Source: Haplomitrium mnioides
Lineage: Eukaryota > Marchantiophyta > Haplomitriopsida > Calobryales
Assembly (NCBI GenBank): GCA_049999725.1
Contig: JBNGIS010020207.1
Span: 20,743-84,742, forward strand
Reading direction: 5' to 3'
DNA: 64,000 nt
How positions within the stretch are numbered: position 1 is the stretch's first letter; every line of letters starts with the position of its first letter. Made by a program: the position numbers and the translations under genes. Shown here piece after piece: positions 1 through 11,079 of this stretch. Below the pieces are notes generated by a model. It had not been told where the DNA came from and did no database searches. It saw nothing but the letters and a program-made list of their open reading frames with translations.

Positions 1-160
1 TGCTGAAATGACCAAAAACAATCCCCAAAAACTCATGTACTTTTTGTTTTTCAAAATTTTCCTCGTTTTTTATGTTTTTTATATGAAAAATCACAAATTT
101 CTCCCTCAAAAAAAAGTTCTTGTTCTGAGTAGCCTGTTCTTGGTTCAAAGTAGCGGCTAT
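1..160. other. unassigned AT-rich flank
   Basis: This stretch is rich in A and T runs and lies directly left of the surviving protease tail of element A. It does not match the protease N-terminus seen in the related elements H and I, so A is truncated here or joined to foreign sequence. No coding potential or repeat family is recognised. Confidence 0.4.
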
Positions 161-1779
161 TTAAGATAATTAAAGCAAAATATAGGACTATCAAGAGGAG
201 AGTTGTAACTATGGCTGATGGCCAAAAGCATGACATGTTTTGCTCTCAAAAGCCATTCCTTCTAAGGATTAGAAAAGAGTATACAAAATCTATGCAATTT
301 GTTATTGCACTTATACAATATGACATCATTTTAGGATTGCCTTAGCTTGAAGAAATGTCCGCTCAATTTGATTAGAGAAAGCGACAAATTCAAGTTACCT
401 TACAAGATAAGAACTTTTTTTTGGGGTATTCAACACCATTGGTGAAGAAGCCTAAGTCAGTTCAACATGTTAATTCAATGGAGCAAGATTTGCATGTCTT
501 TGCTATTTGGATTAAGCCCATCATGGACTTGAGTAAGGAGGGGGGAAAAGGTGTGTCTACCTTAATAATAGATGATATTTTGAAAGAGTTTGCATATGTG
601 TTTCTGGAGGATTTTCCAAAGGGATTACCAAACGATCGAGGAATGTCTTTTTCGATTGGGTTGATGCCGGGAAGCACTCCTTATAATCGACCTATATATC
701 GGTTATCACCATAAGAATTAGAGGAGCTTCGAAAGACATTGATGGATCTTCTTAAGAAGGATTTCATTCAACACAGTACTTCTTCTTAGAGAGCTCTGAT
801 ATTCTTTGTACCAAAGAAAGATGGTGGATTTTGTCTTTGTATAGGTTATCGATGACTGAACAATTAAACAATGAAGAATGCCTATCCTCTACCTCGTATT
901 GATGATTTATTGGATCAATTGAGTGGTGCACGATTCTTTTCTAAATGGGATCTTTGAATAGGCTATTGGCAAATTCCAATCAAGCCAAGTGATGTGTCAA
1001 AGACAGCTTTTTGTACAAGGTATGGGCATTTTGAGTGGAAAGCTCTTATATTTGGTCTTACTAATGCTCCGACGATATTTATGGATCAAATACATCGAGT
1101 TTTTGATGGGTTATTGGATAAATCAGTGTTGGTATTTTTGGACGATATCTTTATCTTTAGTAAAAGTGAAGTTGAGCATCGTGCTCATCTCAAAGAGGTC
1201 CTACAACGACTACGCAATTAGAAGTTTTATTGCAAGAAGTCTAAGTGTGAGTTTTGGAAGTAAAAGATGACTTAATCTAGGGTATAAAGTGTATGTGAAT
1301 GGCATCAAGATGGAGGAAGAGAAAATTAAGGCTATTGCAGAGTGGCCAACACCAAATGATACAAAGGATGTTCGAGCTTTTAATGGATTAACAAGTTTTT
1401 ATCGAAGATTCACTCATTACTATGCTCATATTGCTGCGCCGCTTACAGATTTACTAGGGCAGGATGCAAAGTTCAAGTGAACGACCAAGAAGCAAGTGGC
1501 ATTTCAACAACTCAAGGATGCAGTGGCATCTCGTCCAATTCTGCAACCATATATTCTAAAGAGGCATTGTATAGTTGATTTAGATGCTTTTAATTTTGCT
1601 ATTGGAGCGGTTTTACAGCAAGAGTTTGAGGATGGACTTCATCCAATTGCATTCATGTCACGCCAATTGAATGCGTCGGAGAGATATTATTCTGCAAGAG
1701 ATCGAGAGCAATTAACAATGGTTTATACTACCAAGGTGTGGAGACACTATCTTTTGGGAAAACCTATACTTATGCGCAC
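161..1779 (+). pseudogene. pol: Element A pol, 5' part: protease tail, RT, start of RNase H
   Basis: Translation shows the C-terminal half of a retropepsin-like protease (to about 375, with the I-I-L-G-L motif) and a protease-RT linker (421-714). Reverse transcriptase follows, with its catalytic box F-L-D-D at 1135-1146, where most gypsy RTs have Y/F-x-D-D. The RT thumb and tether region is 1289-1480. RNase H begins near 1496 with V-D-x-D-A and A-I-G-A-V-L-Q-Q-E-F motifs and is cut at 1779 by element B. In-frame stops and register changes occur near 345, 712, 789, 1220 and 1478, so no polyprotein can be made. The protease catalytic Asp lies outside the surviving sequence. Closest relatives by eye are the pol genes of H (about 48600-51700) and I (about 55060-58650). 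Confidence 0.85.
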
Positions 1780-2074
1780 TGTCACAACATTCCATGTAGT
1801 TTTATATTTTTAGATATTTTAAGTTTTTTGTCTTTTTGTGCCTTAGTATATAAGACCATGTACTCTTATCAAAAGGTTATCTTTCGATGTCTCATCTCAT
1901 TTATGAACCAAGAGGAGAGCTATGGTATTGCAGTTCTTGGAGAAGCGTGGATTCCTTGTGAGCAAAGGTGCACTGGTTTTGATATCGGAAGATCAACACA
2001 CTTTTGGGAATTTCTTCGAGAAGGTATCACTCGAAGAAAAGTACATCGAAAGATAGTGAGATTTTTGTCATCCA
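1780..2074 (+). repeat. Element B left LTR-like segment
   Basis: About 265 bp from 1780 match 18935-19198 at the right end of the element. The segment contains a TATA-like stretch at 1847-1854 and a conserved block encoding nothing obvious. It starts with TGTC directly after the element A sequence GCGCAC. A related but diverged segment occurs in element J at 53898-54240. The right-end block of about 128 bp that contains GGTCTCATGC is absent here. The end at 2074 is chosen because a CA is followed by TGGTATC at 2075, which resembles the first bases of an initiator-Met primer-binding site; that assignment is weak. Confidence 0.6.
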
Positions 2075-5000
2075 TGGTATCTTGGATTGCGATTGAGAAA
2101 TCTAGTCAAGAGATTTGATAACATCCGTGGCATTTTGGAGTGCTAAAAGATTTGTGGAAGAGACTGTTGGCGTTTGCTGTTGTTGTTGAAGATTTGTGAA
2201 GACCTTGTTTGATGTTGCACAAATTTGCTGGTTGGGAGATTTTTGTGTCGTTTGAGTGATTCTGTGCAAATTTCTTCGTGGAGATGCTGAAATTTCTTCA
2301 AGTAGTCAGTGTTCACAATTTGCATTGAGGAGTAGAAGTTTTGTCGAGAGGTTTATCGGGCTCAAAAAACCCAGAAAAATCTCCAAAAAAACCTGCATAA
2401 GAGTTCAGGTGGTGCGGTTGCTTAAGGAGCTCATTCTTTATGCAAGGGCATTTGCTGCTGCGTCGAACAAGGAGTCGAGCAGCAATGCACATAGGTTGGC
2501 TTGTGCAGATTTTTGTCAACCAAAGATTTGCTCGATCTAGGATCATCGAAGGAGGTTTCTTCATGCAGGGCTTGCTAGGCATTTGTTGAGGAAAGGCAAT
2601 CCAAGGAATGCTTTGATTTTGTTTTAGGGATTTTCCAGCCATCTCACTGCTCGAAGAAAAGCAGAAAAGGAACTCGAAATTCTTAGAAAGAGGATTTGTC
2701 GAGCAATAATTTGTCGAAGAAGCAAAATCATGACTTCGTTTGAGCAACGGGTTTTCGTCAAACTACTCAGTATCATAGTTTGTCAAGGGCTGAATTTTGT
2801 CAAAGAGTCTTTGTCGAGCCTAGATTTTTGCAGGTTTTTGTTGATTTGCAGCATCAAATAGCCTCGATTCGAGCAGATTTCTTCATCGGAGGCTTCTTCA
2901 TCAAACCGGGTGTCGAGCAAGGATATTGTGGTTGTATGTGGAGGCAAAATCGCTACAGGTTCTTCATCGAGCAAGGATTCAATGGTTTTGTGCAGCGTTG
3001 AGAAGTTTGCCTGTATGTGGAGGCAAAATCGTTGTAGGTTCTTCATCGAGCAAGGATTCAGCAATTTTGTGCAGCGTTGAGAAGTTTGCATTTAGGGATT
3101 TGGACGCAAACATGGTTGTCGAGCTGCTCAGCATCAGATCATGTCGAGCAAAGGAGGAGTTTATACTCAATTTTGTTGTTGCAAAAAAATAAAATTTGCA
3201 ACAGACGCCGAATCACAGTTCCCTATTCTTGGCAAAGGTCTCAAGATCGGCCAATAATCCTTCAGTGTCCTATCGATAGTCACTTGGAAACTCACCAGTA
3301 AGGTACAAAGAGGTGGCTTCCAAAAACGCTATGTCCTACAAAAGTGGAGCTCGAAATTGCAAAAGCAGTGGCAATAGCCATGATTGCAAATGACCAAGAG
3401 ATTTTGAGCTACTAAGGAGTCCTTCATAGAAGAGCATGATTGCAGAGCATATCTCTTGCTTCTTCATCAAGGGAGAAATTTGATTCAGATTCTGCTCAAA
3501 GAAATTTCATTGAGCAACAACAATTGAGGGATCTTGTATGAGTAGGCTCAAACTGCGAACGTCCAGCATCAAGAAAAGGCTAAGGCACAGGTTTCACTAA
3601 ACAGACTTTGTTTGAGAGATTGGTGTCAAAATTTGAGATTACCAAAGAGGATAGCTTGAGGATTTGCCTCTTGTTCAACAAAATTCTCTTCTTGTGCAGA
3701 GCTTCATCCCCTGCTTCTTGAAAATCACAGATCGCGAGTTGCAATTTGGAAAACAAGAGCAAGGAGCGACAGACGACTGCTTTGGTGTTGATTTCATGGC
3801 TTCCCTTGCTTCTTGAAACTTTTCCAAGGATTTGTAGAAGGATTAGCAACTTGGTTTTTTCATCTAAGAAGTAGGGATTTGGAGCGGTTGATTCTGGAGG
3901 CAAAATAGAGGATTCAAGGTGTCAGCATCAAGTAGAAGCAACCATTGATGCAAATGGTGCTATGATTTCTTCCTCAAAGACAATCGCGTAGCTCGCAGCT
4001 TCCTTGCTCTATTTTCAAGGTGGACAAAATCACATAGTTTAGAGTTTCGTCGAGCAGCATTCAATTGTTGAGGAGAGAAAGAAGGTCGATGTGTTTGTTG
4101 GAGATAAATTGCTGCAGAACCAACATAGCAAATTAAAGAAGTCCTTAGGTTGAATTGAAGGAGGCCTACCCTGCATTTGAGCTTAAGAGCAGCAACATTT
4201 GTGTGGAGCAATTGGTTGGAAAAGCAAAACTTGTGAAATTTGTAACATTTCTCGCAGTCATATGGATCACGGATCTCACAATTGCAGTGCAGTGAGTCTA
4301 TATAGTCCTTGAAAGTCATTTAGCCCATGATGAACTGTGGAACAACAGTGGAGGCAAATCTTCTAAGATCCTTTTAACTAGTGGGATCACAAGTAAGATA
4401 AGGGAAGTTCTACGAACCCAAATTTCAAGAATAAGAAGACTTTTTGGAGATTTTCTACTCATAAATTGCAAGCCAGGTGCAATTGTGCAGGAAGATTCAG
4501 CAAGCAGTCCATGTTGCTTTGGTTGTCATAAAACAACAATTGTTTTAGGGACCCTGTTGTAATTCCCTCGTAGGGCTGTCTAGAATTGACGGCAGAAATT
4601 GGTGAGCAGGTCCTATAATAAGCACGACAAGCGTGTCTGTGACTTGGTGAGGAGCATAGGGGTAGCGCCAAAATTGGGTGCGGGGGTTGAGAAGGAGCCA
4701 GAACAAAGTACTGTCGGAGGAATTTCTTTGTTCTGGGCTGACAGGATAGAATTGGTCTAATCCAAGAGAGAAAATTTGTTGGGAAGAAAGCTGCATACCA
4801 GAATTTTGGAATCACCACATGCATACCATCTTGGCAATTCCCTTGCTGAAATTTTAGTGACATACAATAGCGACAGAGCAGGGGTATTTAAACTAATCAT
4901 AATTAAAAACAAAATTTTTGAAAATAAAAAAATAATAATAATTTTTCTGAATTCACAAAGGCTGAACCAGACCCTCTGCTGAGCGGTGCAAGGGTGGCAA

Positions 5001-5425
5001 GAGTCCACCAGCATGCTCCTAGGGCGCAAGCTATCTAGAAGCCCAGACTTTTGCTGAAGTGAAGCAGGAAAGTCCAAAAATTTGTTTGCAGGAAACGAAA
5101 GATCGGTCTACCGTGCTATGAAGGTGAGCAACAGAATTCTGTTTTGAATTGTCAACTTTTGCTCCTAGGTTGAGAAGAAGACCAATCAACTAGGATTGGC
5201 AAGCCAGGTGTACCTTGTCCAAAGGAGAAAGAAGGGTCACTTGTGCTGATTTGCGCATTTCAGCCGACTTGTGAGCAAGTGGTTGAGTGGCAATAGCACA
5301 ACCTATGAGCTGTGAGTGAGTTCAATTGAGCAAAGGTCAACACAGAGCCAGAGGGTGGAAGGTTGCAGTATGGCATCACTTGAAGTGGCATCCAGTTTCG
5401 ACCTATAGTAAGAGCGGCTCAACAG
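2075..5425 (+). other. Element B untranslated leader, about 3.3 kb
   Basis: There is no sustained open frame on either strand between the left LTR segment and gag. The sequence has its own texture: the heptamer TCGAGCA or close variants recur many times between about 2340 and 4060, and a 79-bp tandem repeat sits at 2933-3090. The same texture and some alignable stretches, for example just before gag, reappear in the leader of element J (59065-61960), so this is a family trait and not local junk. It could be an unusually long 5' UTR with packaging signals, or captured non-coding sequence. No small protein in it is supported. Confidence 0.6.
2933..3090 (+). repeat. 79-bp tandem direct repeat in the B leader
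   Basis: Two adjacent copies, 2933-3011 and 3012-3090, differ at only a few positions. Each includes TGTATGTGGAGGC near its start and TCATCGAGCAAGGATTCA in the middle. The 79-bp period is not a multiple of three, which fits a non-coding leader. Confidence 0.9.
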
Positions 5426-6630
5426 TTGGTAAGTGAGCATACATCGGACGAAGAGGAGACAACTCTTCCTATCACTCAGGTACATTCCCCGTTGTCTTGG
5501 GATATGGATGAGATGTATGGGGCTACAAAAGGGCCAAGGAAGTTCTCTAGTGCAGTAGGCACCATTGATCTGGATGATTTCATCCAGGAGTTTGACACTT
5601 GGTGTGATCTGCAAACATTGTGGAACTCAACTCTCTTTACACCTTTCATAGCATGGAAAGGTTTGTTTCAACACTTGGAAGAGCCGCCTATGGATGACTA
5701 CCATGAATTCAGGCGGGCTCATTTGACTAAGATTGAGGAGTGGAGACAATATTGGTCCCCCAATTATGTCTCCATCACATATGGTGGAAAGGCAAGTGCC
5801 TATATCCCTTTGACCCATACAGCATCCTCTAGTGGCACTAGCCATAGTATTGGTGCTTCAGGGGTAGGAAGAGTTTTCAGTATACCTATTCCAGTCAGTG
5901 CAGCAGAGAGTGGAGGGGTTCCAGTGTTTAACCCTCTCGTACCGTTGAGTTTTTTGAGCTTTTCATGCAAAATTACCAGGGCGTGAGGACGGGCAAGCTG
6001 AAGAGTCTTCAGGAGTTTCAGCGCAAGACTAGAGAGAGCTTGAGGGAAGCTTACACTAGGATGAGGAGGCTCATCAATGTCACGAAGGGAGTGATAGAGG
6101 CTCAGGTTGTATAATTCTGGTATTCTATCCTTGACAAGGATTTAAGGAGGAGAGTGAGAGATGCCACCCTTCTCAGGGATTCTGATCCCACTCTTGCTAT
6201 TGTATTTACACTATTAGAGCGCATAGAGCTTAACCTAGTGAATGAGAGAGTGGTCACTGCAGGATTTCAAAAGGAAGCGCCAAAGTTTGGGTCTCCAGCC
6301 ACATCTATATCACAGTTTGCACCACGGAAGGGTCAGAAGGCTGGAGGGCAGTCAGCTTTGCCATCTTATACAGGTCAGCAGTCAGGTTGTTGAACCTGCG
6401 ATGGAGATCATATGCAGAGGCTATGTCAAGAGGCGAGGAAGCCACGAGTAGCACGTTCTGGAGATGCATGTGCAGCTGGCCAGCAACAATGTGACCATTG
6501 TGGGGTCATGGGTCACACCAGGGACCGATGTTTTTTGCTTCACCCAGAGTTGCGACGAGGAGGAGCTCAGACAGGTGAGCAAGGCAGAGGTGGGCGAGGT
6601 GGTCGTGGTTGAAGAGCATCACCAGCTAGG
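5426..6630 (+). pseudogene. gag: Element B gag: capsid-like region and two zinc knuckles
   Basis: Gag forms the retrotransposon particle and binds its RNA. The first part (5426-5940) includes the block F-S-x-A-V-G-T-I-x-L-D-D-F, which recurs in element J (about 61985-62100). A one-base register change near 5940 moves to the frame used by the rest of the polyprotein, and a capsid-type segment follows (about 5944-6250) with an in-frame TAA near 6112. A first knuckle of the C-x2-C-x3-H-x4-C type lies near 6388-6430 and holds a TGA at 6391-6393. A second knuckle, C-x2-C-x4-H-x4-C, is intact at 6490-6531, followed by a Gly/Arg-rich tail. The open stretch begins at a TTG. The first ATG shared with J is at 5504, so the true start is uncertain. 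Confidence 0.8.
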
Positions 6631-6639
6631 AGAGCTAAG

Positions 6640-7707
6640 GTGGGTTCTCCAACAGCTATTGTGGATCCCAAAGATGCTAGGATCGCACAATTGGAGCAGC
6701 AATTAGCTGCCATAACTACAACTCAGGCGAGGCCCAACTCTGGAGGTGAAGCCTCTATCTCATATGCAGCTAATGGAGATTTAGCTGGTATGGGATTCAT
6801 GTGTGGGACAGCCCACATTGATGCATCTGCAGCGATGACTAGAGCGGCAAACAAGGCTATTGAGCCTAGGGGAGCAGCAGTGGAGTCAGATACTCAGAGG
6901 AGGGATGCTCACCGGCAGGTAAGACTTCCACAGTCATTTGAGTTGACAGATTTGGTGAAAACCACGTCCATGAGTCCGACTCCAGCTTCCAAGGAGATGG
7001 AGAGATCAGCCGAGGTGGAGGGAAGTGCGTCTTCGGCTATGGAGATAGCCAGGTTAGTGGTCGAGAAACCATTGTTTTCAGCTAGGGATGTGTTGACTGG
7101 AGGAGTCACACCAGCTAAAGTGTTTAGGTTGGTAGCCATATTATGTGGGGAGGATCAAGGTGCTACTTCTAGTATGGAAGTGACACCTATGAGAAGAGCA
7201 GCTGGCGCAGGTGCCTCGTCTAGAGGTGAGATATGGCATGCTGATGCGGCACGGCTGATGGAGTTATCAGCCCAATCAGCATTTGAAAGGACAAGATTCA
7301 GACCCAGTGTGGTGTCCATCGACAATCGGAGTGGTATCTTCCAACTTATCGGTCCTTCAAATATGGTGTATAGGCCAACCAAGGTGTTGTTGGATGCATG
7401 TGCACAGCCATTGATGTTAGGCAAGTCAGCTATGCAGGGGTTGGGATTGAGGCTCAGAGATGTGGAGATCTACCCTTTCTCCATTCAGACTTCATTGGGA
7501 GGACCTTCACCCACGCAACACATTACACATGGAGAGATCGAGCTTAGAGTGCAAGCTGATCATCCCATAGATAACTCATATGTGAGCGCTCGGGCCATAC
7601 TTACCAAGGCCGAGTCTTATGATGTTTTGGTGGGGTGTACGGTGTTATATCCCATGGGGTTCACTATTGATTTTTGGGACGAGTTAGTGTCCTATCGACC
7701 TAGATAG
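6640..7707 (+). pseudogene. Element B spacer and aspartic protease
   Basis: An open stretch of 355 codons continues in the Gag register. Residues 1-200 form a low-complexity spacer rich in Ala, Ser, Glu and Thr. The C-terminal third looks like a clan AA aspartic protease that would cleave the polyprotein. A hydrophobic run leads to V-L-L-D-A-C-A-Q-P at 7381-7410, where retropepsins have D-S/T-G, and a later Y-D-V-L-V-G hydrophobic-Gly block follows. The catalytic Asp is kept but Ser/Thr and Gly are replaced. Element J has D-T-S at the same place (63860-63868), so both copies have lost the canonical triad. A TAG at 7705-7707 ends the stretch, and the frame continues through stops at 7723, 7777, 7879 and 7957 into the methyltransferase. 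Confidence 0.75.
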
Positions 7708-7974
7708 CGATCTAGAGAGGCATGATTGAGCAAGTTGTCTGCCAAATTTAGTGGACCAGTTGGGGGTCCAATATCTTAGCCTATTGCATTATCAACATTT
7801 TCTGGGGTTATCACCGACTACTCTGACTTACTAGAAGGGAATGTACATGCAGCCGACATTTCTTCTGTTGAGAAGGCGTAGTCAAAGGTTACGAGGCCAA
7901 CATCATCGTTGTCAGGTGAGGTGGTTCTTATGAGTGGAAGTAAGGAGAGGTTGTGGTAGGTACATGCGTCCAGG

Positions 7975-9045
7975 TTGGTTGAAGATGCTTGGCAGGATGC
8001 ATTTGCGCCAGATCTTGCACTAGATGGTTTTGTCACATGTGGACCTGTAAATCTTTCACCCTTAGATACTATGCTGATTTCATGGCAGTATCCTACTGAT
8101 GGTATTTGTTTGTTGGAGTTGTTTGGAGGCATTAGTATAGGGTTAGCTACTATGCTCCAAGCAGAGATTCTAGTTCGTCGGTATTTGTATGTGGAGAAGG
8201 GTGAGATCACCTGCAAAATCTCTTTGAGGCATGTGGCACTGATGGTTGAGCAATTTCCACAATTGCTTTCAGTTAGTGCAGTGTAAGGTTATCTGCATGT
8301 ATTGTTGGCCGATATTTTATTATTGGGGGCGGACCACCTCGCTAGAGTGGAGCCTATTGATTTATTGATTGCAGGATGGCCATGTTAGGGCCAATCAAGG
8401 GCTGGTTTGGGCCAATGGTTGCAAGACCCTTGCTCAAAATTGTTTTGGGAGATGATGAGAATTCTACGCCATCTCCAGCTCCATCAAGTATCACTTCCTA
8501 CGTATATCTTGGAGAATGTGCCTATATTGGGCGATAGTTGCCAACGCCTTGTGAAGAGTATTTATCAGGTGCGTTCTTGGATTGGACGTGCCGCATTGTT
8601 GGATGCCGCACAAGTAGGGTCACGAGCACACTGGCCACGATTGTGGTGGCCTAACCTGTTGCCTACTGAGGTGCTGAAGAATGCTTATAACAGGATTATA
8701 AGATCGTCAAACGCCATTGTGGATGATATTTTGGATGTGGGACGTCACGTTCAGAGAGTACTTTATGCTGACCGCCCACCATTGGCGTTAGTCAATGTGG
8801 TAGGTCAACCTCGTGGAGCATTGCCCACACTGGTGAGTCATCTTGCGTCTTACGCATTTCGGGCAAGAGGCCCTAGTTTTATTTGGGATGCAACCTTGCA
8901 GAAGCTAGTGGAACCCAATGCTAGTGAGAGTGAGAGGGCAATGGGGTTCTCCACTGGTACCACTGCTCTTACATCTGTCGCCAAGATTGAGCGACGCCAT
9001 GTGCTAGGGCAAGCCATGGATTTGAATTGTCTTACGTGGATTGTG
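7975..9045 (+). pseudogene. C5-cytosine DNA methyltransferase-like domain in element B
   Basis: Conserved C5-methyltransferase motifs occur in the usual linear order and in one register. Motif I, the AdoMet-binding L-L-E-L-F-G-G-I-S-I-G-L, is at 8110-8145. A motif II-like V-R-R-Y-L-Y-V-E is at 8173-8196. Motif IV is D-L-L-I-A-G-W-P-C, with the catalytic Cys codon at 8383-8385. Motif VI is Y-I-L-E-N-V at 8503-8520. A motif VIII-like G-S-R-A-H-W-P-R is near 8602-8649. A motif IX-like S-E-x-E-R-A-M-G-F lies near 8920-8949, and a motif X-like R-R-H-V-L-G-Q-A-M at 8992-9018. Such enzymes transfer a methyl group from AdoMet to cytosine C5. The order is not permuted, which argues against capture of a plant DRM gene. 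Only two stops break the domain: TAA at 8284-8286 and TAG at 8386-8388, the latter immediately after the catalytic Cys. The domain lies between protease and RT. This copy is inactive. Confidence 0.88.
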
Positions 9046-10365
9046 AGTTTGGAGGTAGCTAAGCAGCGTCGGATGCGATCTTCTGGGATGACCAACTCGC
9101 CAGTAGTCAGCATCCAACCTTCTGGGACAGTCAAGGCTATTGTTGGGGGCGTAGTATCAGGCACCACAAAGGCCATGCTAGGGTTGATCCACACATTTGA
9201 AGTTGTTGCAGGTCATTTTTCTAATGATCATATTTCAGCCCAAAGGAGTGATAGTTCAGCGACTCACGATTCAGGTCTGACTCCACCACATTACATTTCA
9301 GCCAGTTCGGTTTCAGCAAAGCCAGATGTGAAGCAAGAAGATCACTTAACTCTTGTGGAAAAATGGGTGCCACTAGTTGGACTGCAGTTGATAAGAGGTC
9401 AGAGTGCAGAGGTACATCAGTTCTTGCGTGGTTATTCACATTGTTTTGCTTTTAGCATGAAGGATCTGGGGACCTTGAGAGGACCAGACATCCGTATTGA
9501 GTTGGCTAGTGATGCGTCTATTTTTCGACATTCATACTGTTATAGTGTGGTGGAGAGAGGGTTGATTCAGACCAGGACACAAGATTTGTTGGAGGCTGGC
9601 TTGGTGGAGATGTCATTTGGAGAATATGCATCTACCACAGTGATGCCAGTCAAGAAGGATGTGCATGGGAACTACACCGACATGAGGATGTGTGGTGATT
9701 ATTGTCTTATCAATCGGCAGACCAAGTCGGACAGGTATGCTATGCCTACACATGAGGAGATCTTTGATGCAGTTGGGCATGCTAAGATCTTTAGCTTATT
9801 GGATTTGAGGGCAAGGTACCATCAGCTGCCATTGAAGCAAGAGGACAGGACCAAAATAGCAAAGGATTGATAGGTATTGATGCACACGACAAGGATCAGC
9901 TATATCAGGGGTTGTTCTTACCATTTAGGTTGAAGAACGCACCAGCTAAATTCTAGAAGGTGATGGATAGAGTTCTTGCAGGTTTAGACTTTGTCAAGTA
10001 TTATATTGATGATATTCTGGTTTATTGGACACATGTGGACGAGCATCGGAAGCATCTGCAGGTGGTGTTCGACACACTTAGGTACCATGGGTTGAAGTTG
10101 CATCCAGGCAAGTGCAAATTTTTCCAGGACCAGATTGAGTATTTGGGACACACTATGTATCCAGGAGGATTGGGTGTGCAACAAACTAAGGTGAGTGCCA
10201 TTGCTGAGATTCCACAACTCACTGATGTGAGTAAAGTCCATGCATTTTTTGGATTGGCTGGTTACTACAGGAGATATGTGAACGGTTTCAGCCAAATCGC
10301 CAAGCCCTTGACCATGCTCACCAAGATGGATCAAGAATGGATTTGGAGCGAAGATTAGGAGAGAG
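9046..10365 (+). pseudogene. pol: Element B reverse transcriptase
   Basis: After a linker of about 400 bp in the methyltransferase register, an RT region begins near 9400. It shows M-P-V-K-K-D, M-R-M-C-G-D-Y and F-S-L-L-D-L motifs up to 9867. A register change and two stops fall at about 9860-9873. The palm continues in another frame with Y-I-D-D at 10002-10013, then the C-K-F-F primer-grip region and the thumb block Y-L-G-H to G-L-A-G-Y-Y-R-R-Y. It would copy element RNA into cDNA. The open reading frame 8407-9870 joins the methyltransferase C-terminus directly to the RT N-terminus, showing that both belong to one polyprotein. A TAG near 9954 and another at 10356-10358 further disable it. 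Confidence 0.88.
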
Positions 10366-10800
10366 CCTTTCAGGAGTTGAAAGGTAGATTGACTTTTGCA
10401 CCTATTTTGAGGCAACCTCTTGCAGGGAGACCATTTCAACTTCATACAGATTGGAGTAGCACAAGGCTGGGAGTAGCGCTGACCCAGAAGGATGAGAAGG
10501 GAGAAGAGTTCGTGGTAGCCTTTGCGAGCAGATTGAAAAATTCGGCCGAGGCTAAGTATAGTTCCTATGAGGGAGAGTGTTTGGCAGTAGTGTGGGCTGT
10601 AGCACACTTTTGTTGTTACTTGTTTGGTACTCTCTTCACTTTGGTTACAGATCATCAACCCCTCAAATGGTTGATGGAATTTGATAAACTCACAAGCAAG
10701 CTTGCTATGTGGGCATTGTTGTTGCAAGAGTACGACTTTTAGGTGGTTCATAGGCCTGGTACGACCAACTAGGATGCAGATGGATTGAGCTACAATCCAT
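10366..10800 (+). pseudogene. pol: Element B RNase H
   Basis: This is the RNase H domain that removes RNA from the RNA-DNA hybrid. The frame 10377-10742 has H-T-D-W-S (first catalytic Asp), G-V-A-L-T-Q, the E-G-E-C-L-A-V-V-W-A block (catalytic Glu) and V-T-D-H-Q-P-L (second Asp), then a stop at 10740-10742. The following V-H-R-P-G and D-A-D-G-L-S motifs are the usual end of a gypsy RNase H. It is in the same register as the preceding RT palm (9960-10358), separated by one TAG. Confidence 0.85.
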
Positions 10801-11079
10801 CCACAAGCCAGTATGATGAGACTGGTGTGCGTTGACGTGAGGAGTCTGATGAGAAAATGGTGTCGGGTTGGCATGCATCTGCCTTTCTTTTTTAGATGCC
10901 AGCTTGGAGTGGATTGGTGGCTAACCTTGTTGATAAAATGGTTGTTGAGACCTCAACAAGTGATAGAGTTGAAGATTCTAACTTGGATCATGATATTCAC
11001 AATGATGGGCATGTGCTAGAGTATATACGCACAGGTTTTATGAGTGGACAGCTTGGTGCAAAGGAGAGAGATAGAGTCA

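Noticed and set aside
2075-2085. TGGTATCTTGG as a firm primer-binding site of B
   Set aside because: Only the first seven bases match the initiator-Met site and J reads TGGTAGC; kept as a weak hint only.
2933-3090. CRISPR-like repeats
   Set aside because: The two units are directly adjacent with no spacers, and the context is a plant retrotransposon.
7975-9045. The methyltransferase as a captured plant DRM gene
   Set aside because: DRM enzymes have a rearranged motif order; here motif I comes before IV, VI, VIII, IX and X.
9984-10874. A 296-codon minus-strand frame across B RT
   Set aside because: It is the antisense shadow of RT and RNase H, which have clear catalytic motifs on the plus strand.
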